Assembly (NCBI GenBank): GCA_017475785.1
Contig: JAFVEX010000075.1
Span: forward strand, 1-21,349
Direction of reading: 5' to 3'
DNA from: Eubacterium sp.
GTDB lineage: Bacteria > Bacillota_A > Clostridia > Lachnospirales > Lachnospiraceae
Length of the DNA: 21,349 bases
The position numbers were made by a program, and so were the translations under genes. Below are positions 14,315 to 21,349 of this stretch, piece after piece (positions within the stretch are counted from its first letter, which is position 1; each line of letters opens with the position of its first letter). Below the pieces are notes generated by a model. That model did not search any database. It had not been told where the DNA came from and was given only the letters and a program-made list of their open reading frames with translations.

Positions 14315-15625
14315 CTTGTACGCGGGACGAATGATCTTGCCGGTATTGACCATCTCCTCGATGCGGTGAGCAGACCAGCCTGAGATACGGGCAATCGCGA
14401 ACAGCGGCGTGAACAGTTCCTTCGGAAAGTCCATCATCGTGTAAACAAATCCGCTGTAAAAGTCGACGTTTGCGCAGAGCGGTTTCAGCAGATTGCGCTT
14501 CTGAATGGTGCACTCCTTGCCAATCTCCTCCACCAGCTCGTACAGATGAAATTCTTCCTCCATCCCTTTTTCTACGGACAGCGCGCGGGCGAATTCCTTC
14601 AGGATCACGGCGCGCGGGTCAGATTTTGTGTAGACAGCGTGACCGATTCCATAGATCAGCCCGGAACGGTCAAAGGCTTTTTTGTCCAGCATCTTGTACA
14701 GATACCTGCGGATCTCATTTTCATCATCCCAGTTGGAGACATGTGATTTGATGTCTTTGAACATCTCCTGCACCTTCAGGTTCGCGCCGCCGTGACGCGG
14801 TCCCTTCAGAGAGCCGAGAGAAGCCGCCGTGGCGGAATAGGTGTCCGTCCCGGTCGAAGACACAACGTGCGTCGTGAAGGTGGAGTTGTTACCGCCGCCG
14901 TGCTCGGCGTGCAGAATCAGCGCGACGTCGAGAACCTTGGCCTCCAGCTCTGTATATTTCCCGTCAGGATGAAGCATCTGCAGCAGGTTTTCTGCAAGTG
15001 ACAGATTCGGATCGGAGTTCCGGATGAACAGATTCTCGCCCTTCAGGTAATGCCTGTACGCGTGATAGCTGTACACCGCGAGAAGCGGCATCTTTGCCAC
15101 GAGACTCAGTGACTGCCGGACAAGATTCTGCACATCTACGCGCTCCGGCTCCGGATCATACGAGTACAGTGACAAAACACATTTCTGCAGAGAGTTCATG
15201 ATGTTCTTGCTCGGGGAACGCATGATATAGTCACGCGTAAAATCTCCGGGCAGCTCACGAAAATCCGTCAGAATGTCCACAAACTCATCCAGCTCCTCCT
15301 TCGTCGGCAGGCTGCCGAACATCAGAAGATACGAGATTTCCTCAAATCCAAAACGTCTGTTCCGGATACCATTCACCAGATCCACCATGTTGTATCCCTG
15401 GTAATACAGCCTTCCCTCCGACGGGCGGGTGCTGCCGGAGGCATTGGTTTTATGACCGACAACATCCGAAATCTCCGTCAGACCAGTCAGCACGCCTTTT
15501 CCGTTGGAATCACGCAGACCGCGCTTGACATCATATTCCTGATAGAGCGCCATGTTGATCTTACCAGACTTCCGGCCTTTCTCAACGAGACTCTCCAGAT
15601 TTCTTCCTCTTCTCTGTAATTCCAT
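14270..15625 (-). CDS. gltA: Citrate synthase
   Basis: Citrate synthase condenses oxaloacetate and acetyl-CoA to citrate. In anaerobic Clostridia it usually supports 2-oxoglutarate and glutamate synthesis through a partial TCA cycle. The 451-residue protein has H242 in LHAEHGGGNNST, and catalytic H278 in GPRHGGAN, H329 in GIGHAVY and D388 in NVDFYSG. GRLYYQGYNM around 71-80 is the usual N-terminal substrate region. Length agrees with Lachnospiraceae homologues, which carry a short N-terminal extension before YDVKRGLRD. The ATG at 15625 lies only 7 bp after the preceding unknown gene, so the two are probably co-transcribed. The ribosome binding site is modest (AAGGAA or AGGGG). The last 47 bp are duplicated directly downstream. 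Confidence 0.95.
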   Translation of the reverse strand: MELQRRGRNLESLVEKGRKSGKINMALYQEYDVKRGLRDSNGKGVLTGLTEISDVVGHKTNASGSTRPSEGRLYYQGYNMVDLVNGIRNRRFGFEEISYLLMFGSLPTKEELDEFVDILTDFRELPGDFTRDYIMRSPSKNIMNSLQKCVLSLYSYDPEPERVDVQNLVRQSLSLVAKMPLLAVYSYHAYRHYLKGENLFIRNSDPNLSLAENLLQMLHPDGKYTELEAKVLDVALILHAEHGGGNNSTFTTHVVSSTGTDTYSATAASLGSLKGPRHGGANLKVQEMFKDIKSHVSNWDDENEIRRYLYKMLDKKAFDRSGLIYGIGHAVYTKSDPRAVILKEFARALSVEKGMEEEFHLYELVEEIGKECTIQKRNLLKPLCANVDFYSGFVYTMMDFPKELFTPLFAIARISGWSAHRIEEMVNTGKIIRPAYKYIGHHRKYKELETR

Positions 15626-15632
15626 AAAGCCC

Positions 15633-16838
15633 CTAGTTCCTTTCCTCTTTTAACTTCCCCTCAAACGTACGGATATATTTATTCAGATTTTTCTGCAGCG
15701 TCTCCTTTGACGCATACAGATGATACGCGTTCTCATAAGGCTGTCTCGCCTCAATCTCAAACGTCAGGTTTCCGTCCAGCGTGCGGATCATGTGCGAGAC
15801 GAGTACTACGCCGTACACATGGTACTGGTTCCCGCCGTACGCGTCAATTTCGCTGTCGTTTTTCACGTCACACTCGTAATAAAGCGCGAGCAGGTTTGGC
15901 GTTTCCTCATCGATTACAGCAGTCCCGTCCAGTGTTCCGTCATCCGTGTACAGTACCGTCTCACCTGTAAACCGGATTTTTTTCACGGAAACACTCGATT
16001 TGTCGATCCAGAAGGAGGCGCTGCCATCTTCCTCGGGGTACACGTCATAATCGCTGAACGCATTTTCTTTTTTCAGCACAGTCTCACATTGTTTTTTGAT
16101 GCGCTTGATATCCTTGTCGCTGAGCTCTGCCGACTCCATCACAAACGAATCCGCCTCGCTTACTGTCACGGATATGCTGTCTTTTTGCGGCTTTGTGCCC
16201 TCCGGCAGCTCACTCTCCTCGAGATCCACTGTCGCTGTCACAGTCTCGCCTGACTTCAGATGATCGGATGGCGACACCGTGCAGACAACATAGGCATCCC
16301 CCACCTGCCGGAACACACGCTCGTCTGTGCTCATATATGGTGAAATACCCGAAAAATCAAGCGTGAAATCCTCGAACAGATCAATTGGCTGAATTTCTTT
16401 CAGGTCTTTGATTTCGATAGTTTCCTCATCACCGGTAAATTCAATGCCATAATCAGCGAGCGATTCATTGTCATAGGAAAATGAAACCTTCACCTTATCT
16501 CCATTTTCCAGATTCTCTGTCTTAGACACCGTCATCTGATAAAGCTGGTCGATAAAGTCCCCGCTGCGGCCCGAGTCAATTGCGCTGCTGAGATCTTCAT
16601 ATGCTGTGCGGTCTTTTTTCTTAAGCTGGGGAAGGATATCTTCCGCCAGATTATTCTTGTTAAGAGACGCTTCCAGCACAGCTTCTCCGTCATAGCCGCT
16701 CACAGAATATTCCAGATAGGCGCGCAGATCATATATAACCGGTTTGCTGTGGCGAACAAAATAAACGATCAGGAAAACCACACCTGCCGTTACCGCCAAT
16801 CCAAGCAATACCCGGAGAAATTTCAGCAAACCCTTCAT
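15633..16838 (-). CDS. Membrane-anchored extracytoplasmic protein of unknown function
   Basis: I do not recognise a specific family. The 401-residue protein begins MKGLLKFLRVLLGLAVTAGV and has one strong membrane segment (about 8-28) followed by RHSKP, so the bulk probably lies outside the membrane. The exterior part is acidic and rich in beta-strand patterns. The segment YLEYSVSGYDGEAVLEASLN (41-60) and a later one around DLFEDFTLDFSGISPY resemble beta domains seen in surface proteins of Lachnospiraceae, often with an N-terminal anchor or zinc ribbon. No catalytic motif is visible. I chose the ATG at 16838 because the membrane anchor follows directly and AAAGGGA is about 9 nt upstream; a TTG 20 codons earlier falls inside the inverted repeat at 16876-16910. 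gltA follows after 7 bp. Confidence 0.8.
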   Translation of the reverse strand: MKGLLKFLRVLLGLAVTAGVVFLIVYFVRHSKPVIYDLRAYLEYSVSGYDGEAVLEASLNKNNLAEDILPQLKKKDRTAYEDLSSAIDSGRSGDFIDQLYQMTVSKTENLENGDKVKVSFSYDNESLADYGIEFTGDEETIEIKDLKEIQPIDLFEDFTLDFSGISPYMSTDERVFRQVGDAYVVCTVSPSDHLKSGETVTATVDLEESELPEGTKPQKDSISVTVSEADSFVMESAELSDKDIKRIKKQCETVLKKENAFSDYDVYPEEDGSASFWIDKSSVSVKKIRFTGETVLYTDDGTLDGTAVIDEETPNLLALYYECDVKNDSEIDAYGGNQYHVYGVVLVSHMIRTLDGNLTFEIEARQPYENAYHLYASKETLQKNLNKYIRTFEGKLKEERN

Positions 16839-16875
16839 TTGTCTGATTCCCTTTCTTTTCAACTCCCCTGTTATA

Positions 16876-16910
16876 CTCAGTAACGAAATGCGCAGCAATT
16901 CGTTACTGAG
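16876..16910. promoter_or_regulatory. Perfect 12-bp inverted repeat upstream of the membrane-protein gene
   Basis: CTCAGTAACGAA (16876-16887), an 11-nt spacer, then TTCGTTACTGAG (16899-16910). It sits 38 bp before the start codon at 16838, within the predicted 5' leader. No T-tract follows in either direction, so an operator or a structured leader is more likely than a terminator. Confidence 0.7.
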
Positions 16911-16969
16911 CTGCGCCGGTCGTGTGCCGCTTCTGCGGCGTCATTTCCCTGCACAACCGTACGCATAAG

Positions 16970-16995
16970 ATTATACGGCTAACGAAAAACGGCAA
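16970..16995 (-). promoter_or_regulatory. Candidate promoter for the membrane protein-gltA operon
   Basis: On the minus strand a perfect TATAAT -10 box (16970-16975). The nearest -35-like hexamer, TTGCCG (16990-16995), is only 14 bp away, shorter than ideal, so an activator may be needed or the call may be wrong. Confidence 0.4.
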
Positions 16996-17000
16996 TATTT

Positions 17001-17029
17001 TTGTCAGCCAGTATATTTTTCCGTATAAT
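17001..17029 (+). promoter_or_regulatory. Strong plus-strand promoter, probably for the ligase gene pair
   Basis: TTGTCA (17001-17006), a 17-bp spacer and a perfect TATAAT (17024-17029). The next plus-strand gene starts at 17406, so the leader would be about 370 nt long and would run antisense through tRNA-Thr. The hairpin at 17197-17230 lacks a T-tract in this direction and should not stop it. Confidence 0.65.
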
Positions 17030-17189
17030 GATACAAGATATTCATAAAATTTACAACTCAAACAAGTGAGCCATCCGGATTTTATGTCCCGGTTGAATTT
17101 AAATTGTGTGCAACCATCTTGCTGCCAATCAATTTTTCCGCCTGACCACTTGAAAAAAAGAGCTGACTTTGCTAATGTGTAAGAGACAG

Positions 17190-17230
17190 AAAAAAAGTCG
17201 AAAATCCTTTGGCATTTAAGGATTTTCGAC
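17190..17230 (-). terminator. Intrinsic terminator of tRNA-Thr
   Basis: On the minus strand a perfect 13-bp stem (GTCGAAAATCCTT and its complement, 17197-17209 and 17218-17230), an 8-nt loop and TTTTTTT. It begins 8 nt after the tRNA 3' end. Confidence 0.92.
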
Positions 17231-17238
17231 CCATCAAG

Positions 17239-17311
17239 AGCCGGAAATCAGACTCGAACTGACGACCCCTTCATTACGAGTGAAGTGCTCTACCGACTGA
17301 GCTATTCCGGC
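17239..17311 (-). tRNA. tRNA-Thr (anticodon CGT)
   Basis: A 73-nt cloverleaf on the minus strand. The acceptor stem pairs GCCGGAA with TTCCGGC and leaves a T discriminator. The D arm is GCTC/GAGC with GG in the loop. The anticodon arm is CTTCA-CTCGTAA-TGAAG, placing CGT at positions 34-36, which reads ACG threonine codons. The T arm is GTCAG-TTCGAGT-CTGAT. The 3' CCA is not encoded. It is a single tRNA gene with its own promoter and terminator. Confidence 0.97.
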
Positions 17312-17332
17312 TTGTGCGAAAGCACAGGTTCC

Positions 17333-17360
17333 ATTATACATGATTCCGAAAAAATTTCAA
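17333..17360 (-). promoter_or_regulatory. Promoter of tRNA-Thr
   Basis: On the minus strand TTGAAA (17355-17360), a 16-bp spacer and a perfect TATAAT (17333-17338), with predicted start near 17326, about 15 nt before the tRNA. A small GTGC/GCAC hairpin lies in the short 5' leader. Confidence 0.8.
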
Positions 17361-17405
17361 CCAGAATTTTAGGGGATCTTTGTCTGTTCTTTTTCAGAGG
17401 ATATT

Positions 17406-18647
17406 ATGCAGAAAGATATCGCCTCAAGAAACATCGCAGAGCTTGTTGACCATTTTCAGAAGGGATGCAAGAAGAACTGCATCCAGAAGCTGGGACTGGA
17501 AGTAGAACATTTTCTGGTCAGGCGCGGGACGCGCACTGCTGTCACCTATTATGAGCCGCGCGGCGTAGAGTGGGTTCTGAAGCAGCTTCACGATTCCTTT
17601 CCGCAGGCAGAGGTCCACAACGACCACCTGATCGGCTTTTATAACAACGATTACGCGATTTCTCTGGAGCCGGCGGCGCAGATCGAAATCAGCATTACGC
17701 CGCAGGAAAGCCCCGGTGTGATCGGAAGGATTTATCAGTCCTTCCGGGAGCTGATTCAGCCGGTTCTGGACGCGGAGGATTACGTACTGGAGACGAAGGG
17801 CTACCAGCCTGCGAGCCGTGTGAATGATCTTCCGCTGATTCCAAAGGAACGCTATGAATTTATGGACCGGTATTTCCAGTCTGTCGACACCCGCGGCCGC
17901 AACATGATGCGGGGAACTGCCTCTGCGCAGATTTCCATCGATTACTGGAGTGAGCGTGATTTTGTCCAGAAGATCCGCTGCGCGTATATTCTGATGCCCG
18001 CTATCAAGCTGCTCACGGATAACACAGCCGTCTTTGAGGGCGAACCTTATTCAGATTATCTGGCCCGCACACAGATCTGGAATCACGTTGACCGGGACAG
18101 GTGCGGCATTCTTCCGGGGCTTTTTGACGCGTCATTTGGCTTCATGGCATACGCGGAGTACATCTGGAATCTGCCGCTGATCTTCCAGCCGAATGATGGA
18201 GATCCGGTTTACACCGGCGCGAAGCGTGTGCGGGAGCTCTGGGCTGACCGTCTCTTTACACCGGAGGACATTGACCACGTGCTGTCCATGGTATTCCCGG
18301 ACGCGCGGCTGAAGCATTATGTCGAAATCCGCGGCGCGGACAGCATGCCGTATCCGTATCTCATGGCCTATCTGGCTCTGATAAAAGGAATCTTTTTCCA
18401 CAGCAGCGTGACATCTGCCATTGTGGGACAGTTTGAGGAAGTCCGGGAAGATGATATTCGCGCTGCTGAAGACAGTCTGATTCACAGCGGCTATGACGGC
18501 ATGATCTATGGAATGTCTGCTTATGAATTTATCCGCAAAATTCTGCTGCTCGCGGAACAGAATCTGTCACCGGAGGAAAAAGAGCTTCTCAATCCGATGA
18601 AAGAACTGGCTGATGCCCGCACGACACTCGCAAAGCAAAACAAATGA
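17406..18647 (+). CDS. Glutamate-cysteine ligase, GCS2 family
   Basis: GCS2-type enzymes join the gamma-carboxyl of glutamate to an amine, classically cysteine, using ATP; this is the first step of glutathione and ergothioneine-type pathways. The 413-residue protein has LGLEVEHFLVRRG at 29-41 (the GxExE metal and substrate motif), HNDHLIGFYNND around 71-82, ISLEPAAQIEIS at 85-96, MRGTASAQISIDYWS in the middle, and VEIRGADSMPYPYLM towards the end. These fit the family well. The exact amine substrate cannot be read from sequence. The ATG at 17406 follows AGAGGA by about 5 nt. The next gene starts 28 bp after the stop and encodes an ATP-grasp amide ligase, so a two-step ligation pathway is likely. 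The probable promoter is at 17001-17029. Confidence 0.85.
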   Translation: MQKDIASRNIAELVDHFQKGCKKNCIQKLGLEVEHFLVRRGTRTAVTYYEPRGVEWVLKQLHDSFPQAEVHNDHLIGFYNNDYAISLEPAAQIEISITPQESPGVIGRIYQSFRELIQPVLDAEDYVLETKGYQPASRVNDLPLIPKERYEFMDRYFQSVDTRGRNMMRGTASAQISIDYWSERDFVQKIRCAYILMPAIKLLTDNTAVFEGEPYSDYLARTQIWNHVDRDRCGILPGLFDASFGFMAYAEYIWNLPLIFQPNDGDPVYTGAKRVRELWADRLFTPEDIDHVLSMVFPDARLKHYVEIRGADSMPYPYLMAYLALIKGIFFHSSVTSAIVGQFEEVREDDIRAAEDSLIHSGYDGMIYGMSAYEFIRKILLLAEQNLSPEEKELLNPMKELADARTTLAKQNK

Positions 18648-18675
18648 GACACACCTATATTGCGAAAGGCATTTT

Positions 18676-20001
18676 ATGAAGAATATATATCAGGAATACA
18701 GGGAGGCAATTGAACAGGATTTCCAGGCAAACGCGCAGGGCGCGCTGGAAACGCGCCGGTATCTGGAGGAAAACGGGATCGTCTATCACGGCAACATTGT
18801 CCGCACGCTCGGAATTCCGTGTATCTATACAGAAGCAGAAATTGAGCGTTTCAGCGATCTGGTCCGGATCATGTACGGTATTTTTGAGAAGGTGATCCGG
18901 CGCTATCTGGAGGACGCGTCTTTCCGTGCGCTGTTCCCCTTTTCCCGGGAGCTTGAGGAGCTGATTCTGACGCCGGCGGGCTATGACTCTCTCCTGCCGG
19001 TCGCGCGGTTTGATATTTTTTATAATGATGAAAGCGGGGAGATCAAGTTCTGTGAGATCAACACGGACGGAACCAGCGCAATGAACGAGGATCGGGTCAT
19101 GAATCAGGCGCTCGCGCGTCTGAACCCGGCGCATCAGGCCATGCTGAAAAAGCACCGCTTCCGGACATTTGAGCTGATGGACTCCTGGGTAAAAACATTT
19201 CTGGAACTGTATCACTCCTGCGACGGCGCGGTGGAAAAGCCGCACGTCGCCATTGTTGATTTTCTGGAAGGCGTCGAAATCGCGGAGTTTTACGAGTTCG
19301 CGCGCCGGTTTGAGAAGGCCGGCGTCACCTGTGAAGTCTGTGAGATCACAGAATTGTCCTACCGGGACCATGTCCTATACTCTCCTTCCGGAAAACCAAT
19401 TCAGGCAATTTACCGGCGCGTTGTGACGACGGATGTGATGGAGCACGCAGCGGAAATCAGGCCGTTTCTGGATGCCGTGCGCAGCCGAGATGTCTGTATC
19501 ATCGGCGCGTTCCGGACGCAGGTGGTGCACAACAAATGGATTTTCAAGCTTCTGCACGACGAGCCTGTCCGCGCCTTTCTGTCTGAAGAAGAGCGTGCGT
19601 TCATTGACGCGCATATTCCTTTTACGGCACTTCTGGAAAGCAGCCGCTGTGACCTTGATGAAGTGATCCGGACGAAAGACCGCTGGCTGATTAAGCCGCT
19701 GGATTCTTACGGATCACAGGGCGTTTATGCCGGGTGCGACTGCTCTGCGGAAGACTGGGAGGCGCTCGTCCGTAAATGTGCCGGCCCGGATTATATTGTG
19801 CAGGAATTCTGCCGGCCGCACCGCATGATGAACATCGATTTCATCGAAAAAGAGCCCGCCTTCGCGGATTTCGCGACGATGGCGGGACTCTATGTATACA
19901 ACGGCTCTCTGGCCGGCATCTATTCCAGACTCTCGGCAGGAAATATTATTTCCAGTCTTTACAATGAGCGGGACAATGCCTCACTGGTGCTTCTTTCTTA
20001 A
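18676..20001 (+). CDS. Glutathionylspermidine-synthase-like ATP-grasp ligase
   Basis: The 441-residue protein resembles circularly permuted ATP-grasp enzymes of the glutathionylspermidine synthase type, which couple a peptide carboxylate to an amine using ATP. Visible motifs are RFDIFYNDESGEIKFCEINT at 111-130 running into DGTSAMNEDR (131-140), RWLIKPLDSYGSQGVYAG at 336-353 (K340 likely binding ATP), YIVQEFCRPHRMMNIDF at 373-389, and GIYSRLSAGNIISS near the end. No N-terminal amidase domain is present, unlike bifunctional E. coli Gss. The ATG at 18676 follows AAAGG by about 6 nt; the frame is open upstream to 18613 but overlaps the preceding gene. Presumably it extends a gamma-glutamyl product of the upstream ligase; the amine or amino acid added is unknown. 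It ends 3 bp from the convergent topoisomerase gene. Confidence 0.8.
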   Translation: MKNIYQEYREAIEQDFQANAQGALETRRYLEENGIVYHGNIVRTLGIPCIYTEAEIERFSDLVRIMYGIFEKVIRRYLEDASFRALFPFSRELEELILTPAGYDSLLPVARFDIFYNDESGEIKFCEINTDGTSAMNEDRVMNQALARLNPAHQAMLKKHRFRTFELMDSWVKTFLELYHSCDGAVEKPHVAIVDFLEGVEIAEFYEFARRFEKAGVTCEVCEITELSYRDHVLYSPSGKPIQAIYRRVVTTDVMEHAAEIRPFLDAVRSRDVCIIGAFRTQVVHNKWIFKLLHDEPVRAFLSEEERAFIDAHIPFTALLESSRCDLDEVIRTKDRWLIKPLDSYGSQGVYAGCDCSAEDWEALVRKCAGPDYIVQEFCRPHRMMNIDFIEKEPAFADFATMAGLYVYNGSLAGIYSRLSAGNIISSLYNERDNASLVLLS

Positions 20002-20004
20002 CAA

Positions 20005-21349
20005 TCAGTGCTTCGTACCTTTTCCGCCCCGCTTTGCAAGGCGAAGCTTGCTCAGGGAGATCTGCCCGTCTCCATAAGGCACGGTGCAGTCTTTTCCCTT
20101 TTTGACAAGCATGGCGGTTTCAACGCGGTCTCCATCTATGAGTTTGATGCCACGGGTGCCGACCGCGTTCTTTTTCATCTCAGGAACATCTGCGAGCGCG
20201 AACTTCAGGAAATAACCGTTCGATGTCTGCAGGACAGCCATATCATAGCCGTCCGTCCACGAGACGTCCACAAGGCGGGTCTCCGGCTCTCCGAGCTTCG
20301 TCGCAAGCGCGGTTCTGCGGGAGGTATCAAACTCTCCTCCATCTACAATCTTGACCATGCCGGTGTTCGTCGTAAACAGGAGCTTCTGTCCTCTGATCTG
20401 CTCTACCGCGCAGGCAAACAAAATCACCTCCTGGCTGGCAGAGTAATTGCTGAGATTGTCCACGGGCGTTCCCTTGTCGCGGAATTTACCATAGGGAATG
20501 TCCTTCACGCGCGCCATATGCACATTTCCGAGGTCCGTGAAAACAGCGATCCGGTCGCTTGTCATGCAGCGTATGATATATTTGTTCTCTTTATCTGCCG
20601 CTTCCTGGTTCCGCTCATAGACCGACGGGTCCACACTGTGCGTGTAACCGAAGCGATCCATCAGTACCACGACGGGAAGGTCCTCCGGCTCCTGCTCTTC
20701 TGTGATCACCGGAGCGGCATCTTCGATCTGGGTCCTGCGCGGCTTTGCGTAGCGCTTCTTGATTCCCTCCAGGTCGTCCAGAATCACCTGTGCCATCGTG
20801 TCGTAGTCGTTCAGAATTTCCTCATAGCGCGCGATTTTTTTGATGGTTTCTTCGTTCTCCTTGTAGAGCGCGTTGATCTCCAGCCCGATCAGCTTCGCCA
20901 GGCGCATCTCCAGGATCGCCGTGGCCTGCCTGTCTGTAAACCGAAGCTCCCTCGCCTGTTTCTCGCTGGCTTTTTTTCTGAACTTTATGCCGTCTGTCAC
21001 GCCCATGGTGAGACATGCCTTGACCATTTTCTGATCCTTGGAGCCCCGCAGAATTTCAATGATAAGATCAATCACATCTACAGCGCGGATCAGACCCTCC
21101 TGGATCTCTTTTTTGTCCAGCTCTTTTGTCAGGAGCGTCTGGTACTTTCTCGTTGTGATCTCGAACTGGAAATCAACGTGCGCCTCCAGCACCTGCTTAA
21201 GCCCCAGCGTCTCCGGTCTTCCGCTGGAAACCGCGAGCATATTGACGCCGAACGTATCTTCCAGACGTGTCTTTTTGTAAAGAAGATTCCTGATCCGCTC
21301 TACATCTGAACCCTTTTTCAGTTCGATGACCATCCGGATGCCTTCTTTC
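20005..21349 (-). CDS. Type IIA DNA topoisomerase subunit A (ParC/GyrA-like), C-terminal part
   Basis: About 448 codons are present and the gene continues past the right edge. Visible are the end of the core (MVIELKKGSDVERIRNLLYK, FGVNMLAVSSGRPETLGLKQ), the long coiled-coil region (RQATAILEMRLAKLIGLEIN, then EETIKKIARYEEIL) and a C-terminal beta-pinwheel with blade motifs RIAVFTDLGNVHMARVKDIP, KLLFTTNTGMVKIVDGGEFD and AVLQTSNGYFLKFALADVPE. The catalytic tyrosine and ATPase partner lie outside the window. At the place where GyrA carries its QRRGGKG box this protein has YERNQEAADKEN, which argues for a ParC-like topoisomerase IV subunit, but GyrA cannot be excluded. An AKRGGKG sequence occurs near the extreme C-terminus. 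The stop is 3 bp from the convergent ligase gene. Confidence 0.85.
   Translation of the reverse strand, partial: KEGIRMVIELKKGSDVERIRNLLYKKTRLEDTFGVNMLAVSSGRPETLGLKQVLEAHVDFQFEITTRKYQTLLTKELDKKEIQEGLIRAVDVIDLIIEILRGSKDQKMVKACLTMGVTDGIKFRKKASEKQARELRFTDRQATAILEMRLAKLIGLEINALYKENEETIKKIARYEEILNDYDTMAQVILDDLEGIKKRYAKPRRTQIEDAAPVITEEQEPEDLPVVVLMDRFGYTHSVDPSVYERNQEAADKENKYIIRCMTSDRIAVFTDLGNVHMARVKDIPYGKFRDKGTPVDNLSNYSASQEVILFACAVEQIRGQKLLFTTNTGMVKIVDGGEFDTSRRTALATKLGEPETRLVDVSWTDGYDMAVLQTSNGYFLKFALADVPEMKKNAVGTRGIKLIDGDRVETAMLVKKGKDCTVPYGDGQISLSKLRLAKRGGKGTKH

Larger units (their letters stand above)
16839..17238. other. 400-bp intergenic control region
   Basis: No protein gene is supported here. 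From left to right it holds a ribosome binding site for the membrane-protein gene, a 12-bp inverted repeat, a small GC hairpin (GCCGC/GCGGC at 16926-16939), oppositely oriented -10 boxes, a roughly 150-bp A/T-rich stretch without recognised features, and the tRNA terminator. A 32-codon frame from an ATG at 17084 to 17182 on the plus strand has no ribosome binding site and was not called. Confidence 0.6.

Noticed and set aside
17084..17182. 32-codon open frame on the plus strand starting MSRLNLNCVQ
   Set aside because: No ribosome binding site, no recognisable features, and it lies in an A/T-rich leader region.
20008..21309. 433-codon open frame on the plus strand antisense to the topoisomerase gene
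   Set aside because: It mirrors a clearly conserved gene; the translation is histidine/leucine/arginine-rich noise with no motif.

Overview
The window looks like chromosomal DNA of a moderately GC-rich anaerobic Firmicute, most likely a Lachnospiraceae-type Clostridium. The reasons are the gene orders DUF512-der-plsY-gpsA and ylxM-ffh-rpsP-khpA-rimM-trmD-rplS, the long (393 aa) PRPP synthetase, strong GGAGG-type ribosome binding sites, occasional TTG/GTG starts and clear sigma-A promoters. Most of it is housekeeping DNA. No transposase, integrase, phage gene or CRISPR array is visible.

Layout, left to right. (1) 1-4173, minus strand: a radical-SAM/PDZ DUF512 protein, Der, PlsY and GpsA (cut by the left edge). 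GpsA makes glycerol-3-phosphate and PlsY acylates it; Der matures 50S subunits. (2) 4174-5526: a divergent promoter pair and prs on the plus strand. (3) 5548-9194, minus: rbgA-tlyA-nadK-rnhB-yraN, closely packed. (4) 9311-14008, minus: the translation/secretion operon ylxM-ffh-rpsP-khpA-rimM-trmD-rplS. It has a second strong promoter and a structured leader before rplS, and a terminator after it. TrmD carries an unexplained C-terminal extension of about 147 residues. (5) 14270-16838, minus: an unknown single-pass membrane-anchored protein and citrate synthase. (6) 16839-17405: a control region with an inverted repeat, back-to-back promoters, and a minus-strand tRNA-Thr(CGT) with its own promoter and terminator. 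(7) 17406-20001, plus: a GCS2-type glutamate-cysteine ligase and a glutathionylspermidine-synthase-like ATP-grasp enzyme, a candidate two-step pathway to a gamma-glutamyl thiol or related conjugate. (8) 20005 to the right edge, minus: the C-terminal part of a GyrA/ParC-type topoisomerase subunit.

The least ordinary signals are the two-gene ligase cassette, the TrmD extension, a perfect 13-bp palindrome that carries a TTGACA -35 box in each arm upstream of ylxM, three tandem 22-23 bp repeats abutting the rplS promoter, and short diverged copies of gene 3' ends (stop codon included) just after gltA and ffh. None of these proves a new system; the ligase pair is the best candidate for undescribed chemistry.
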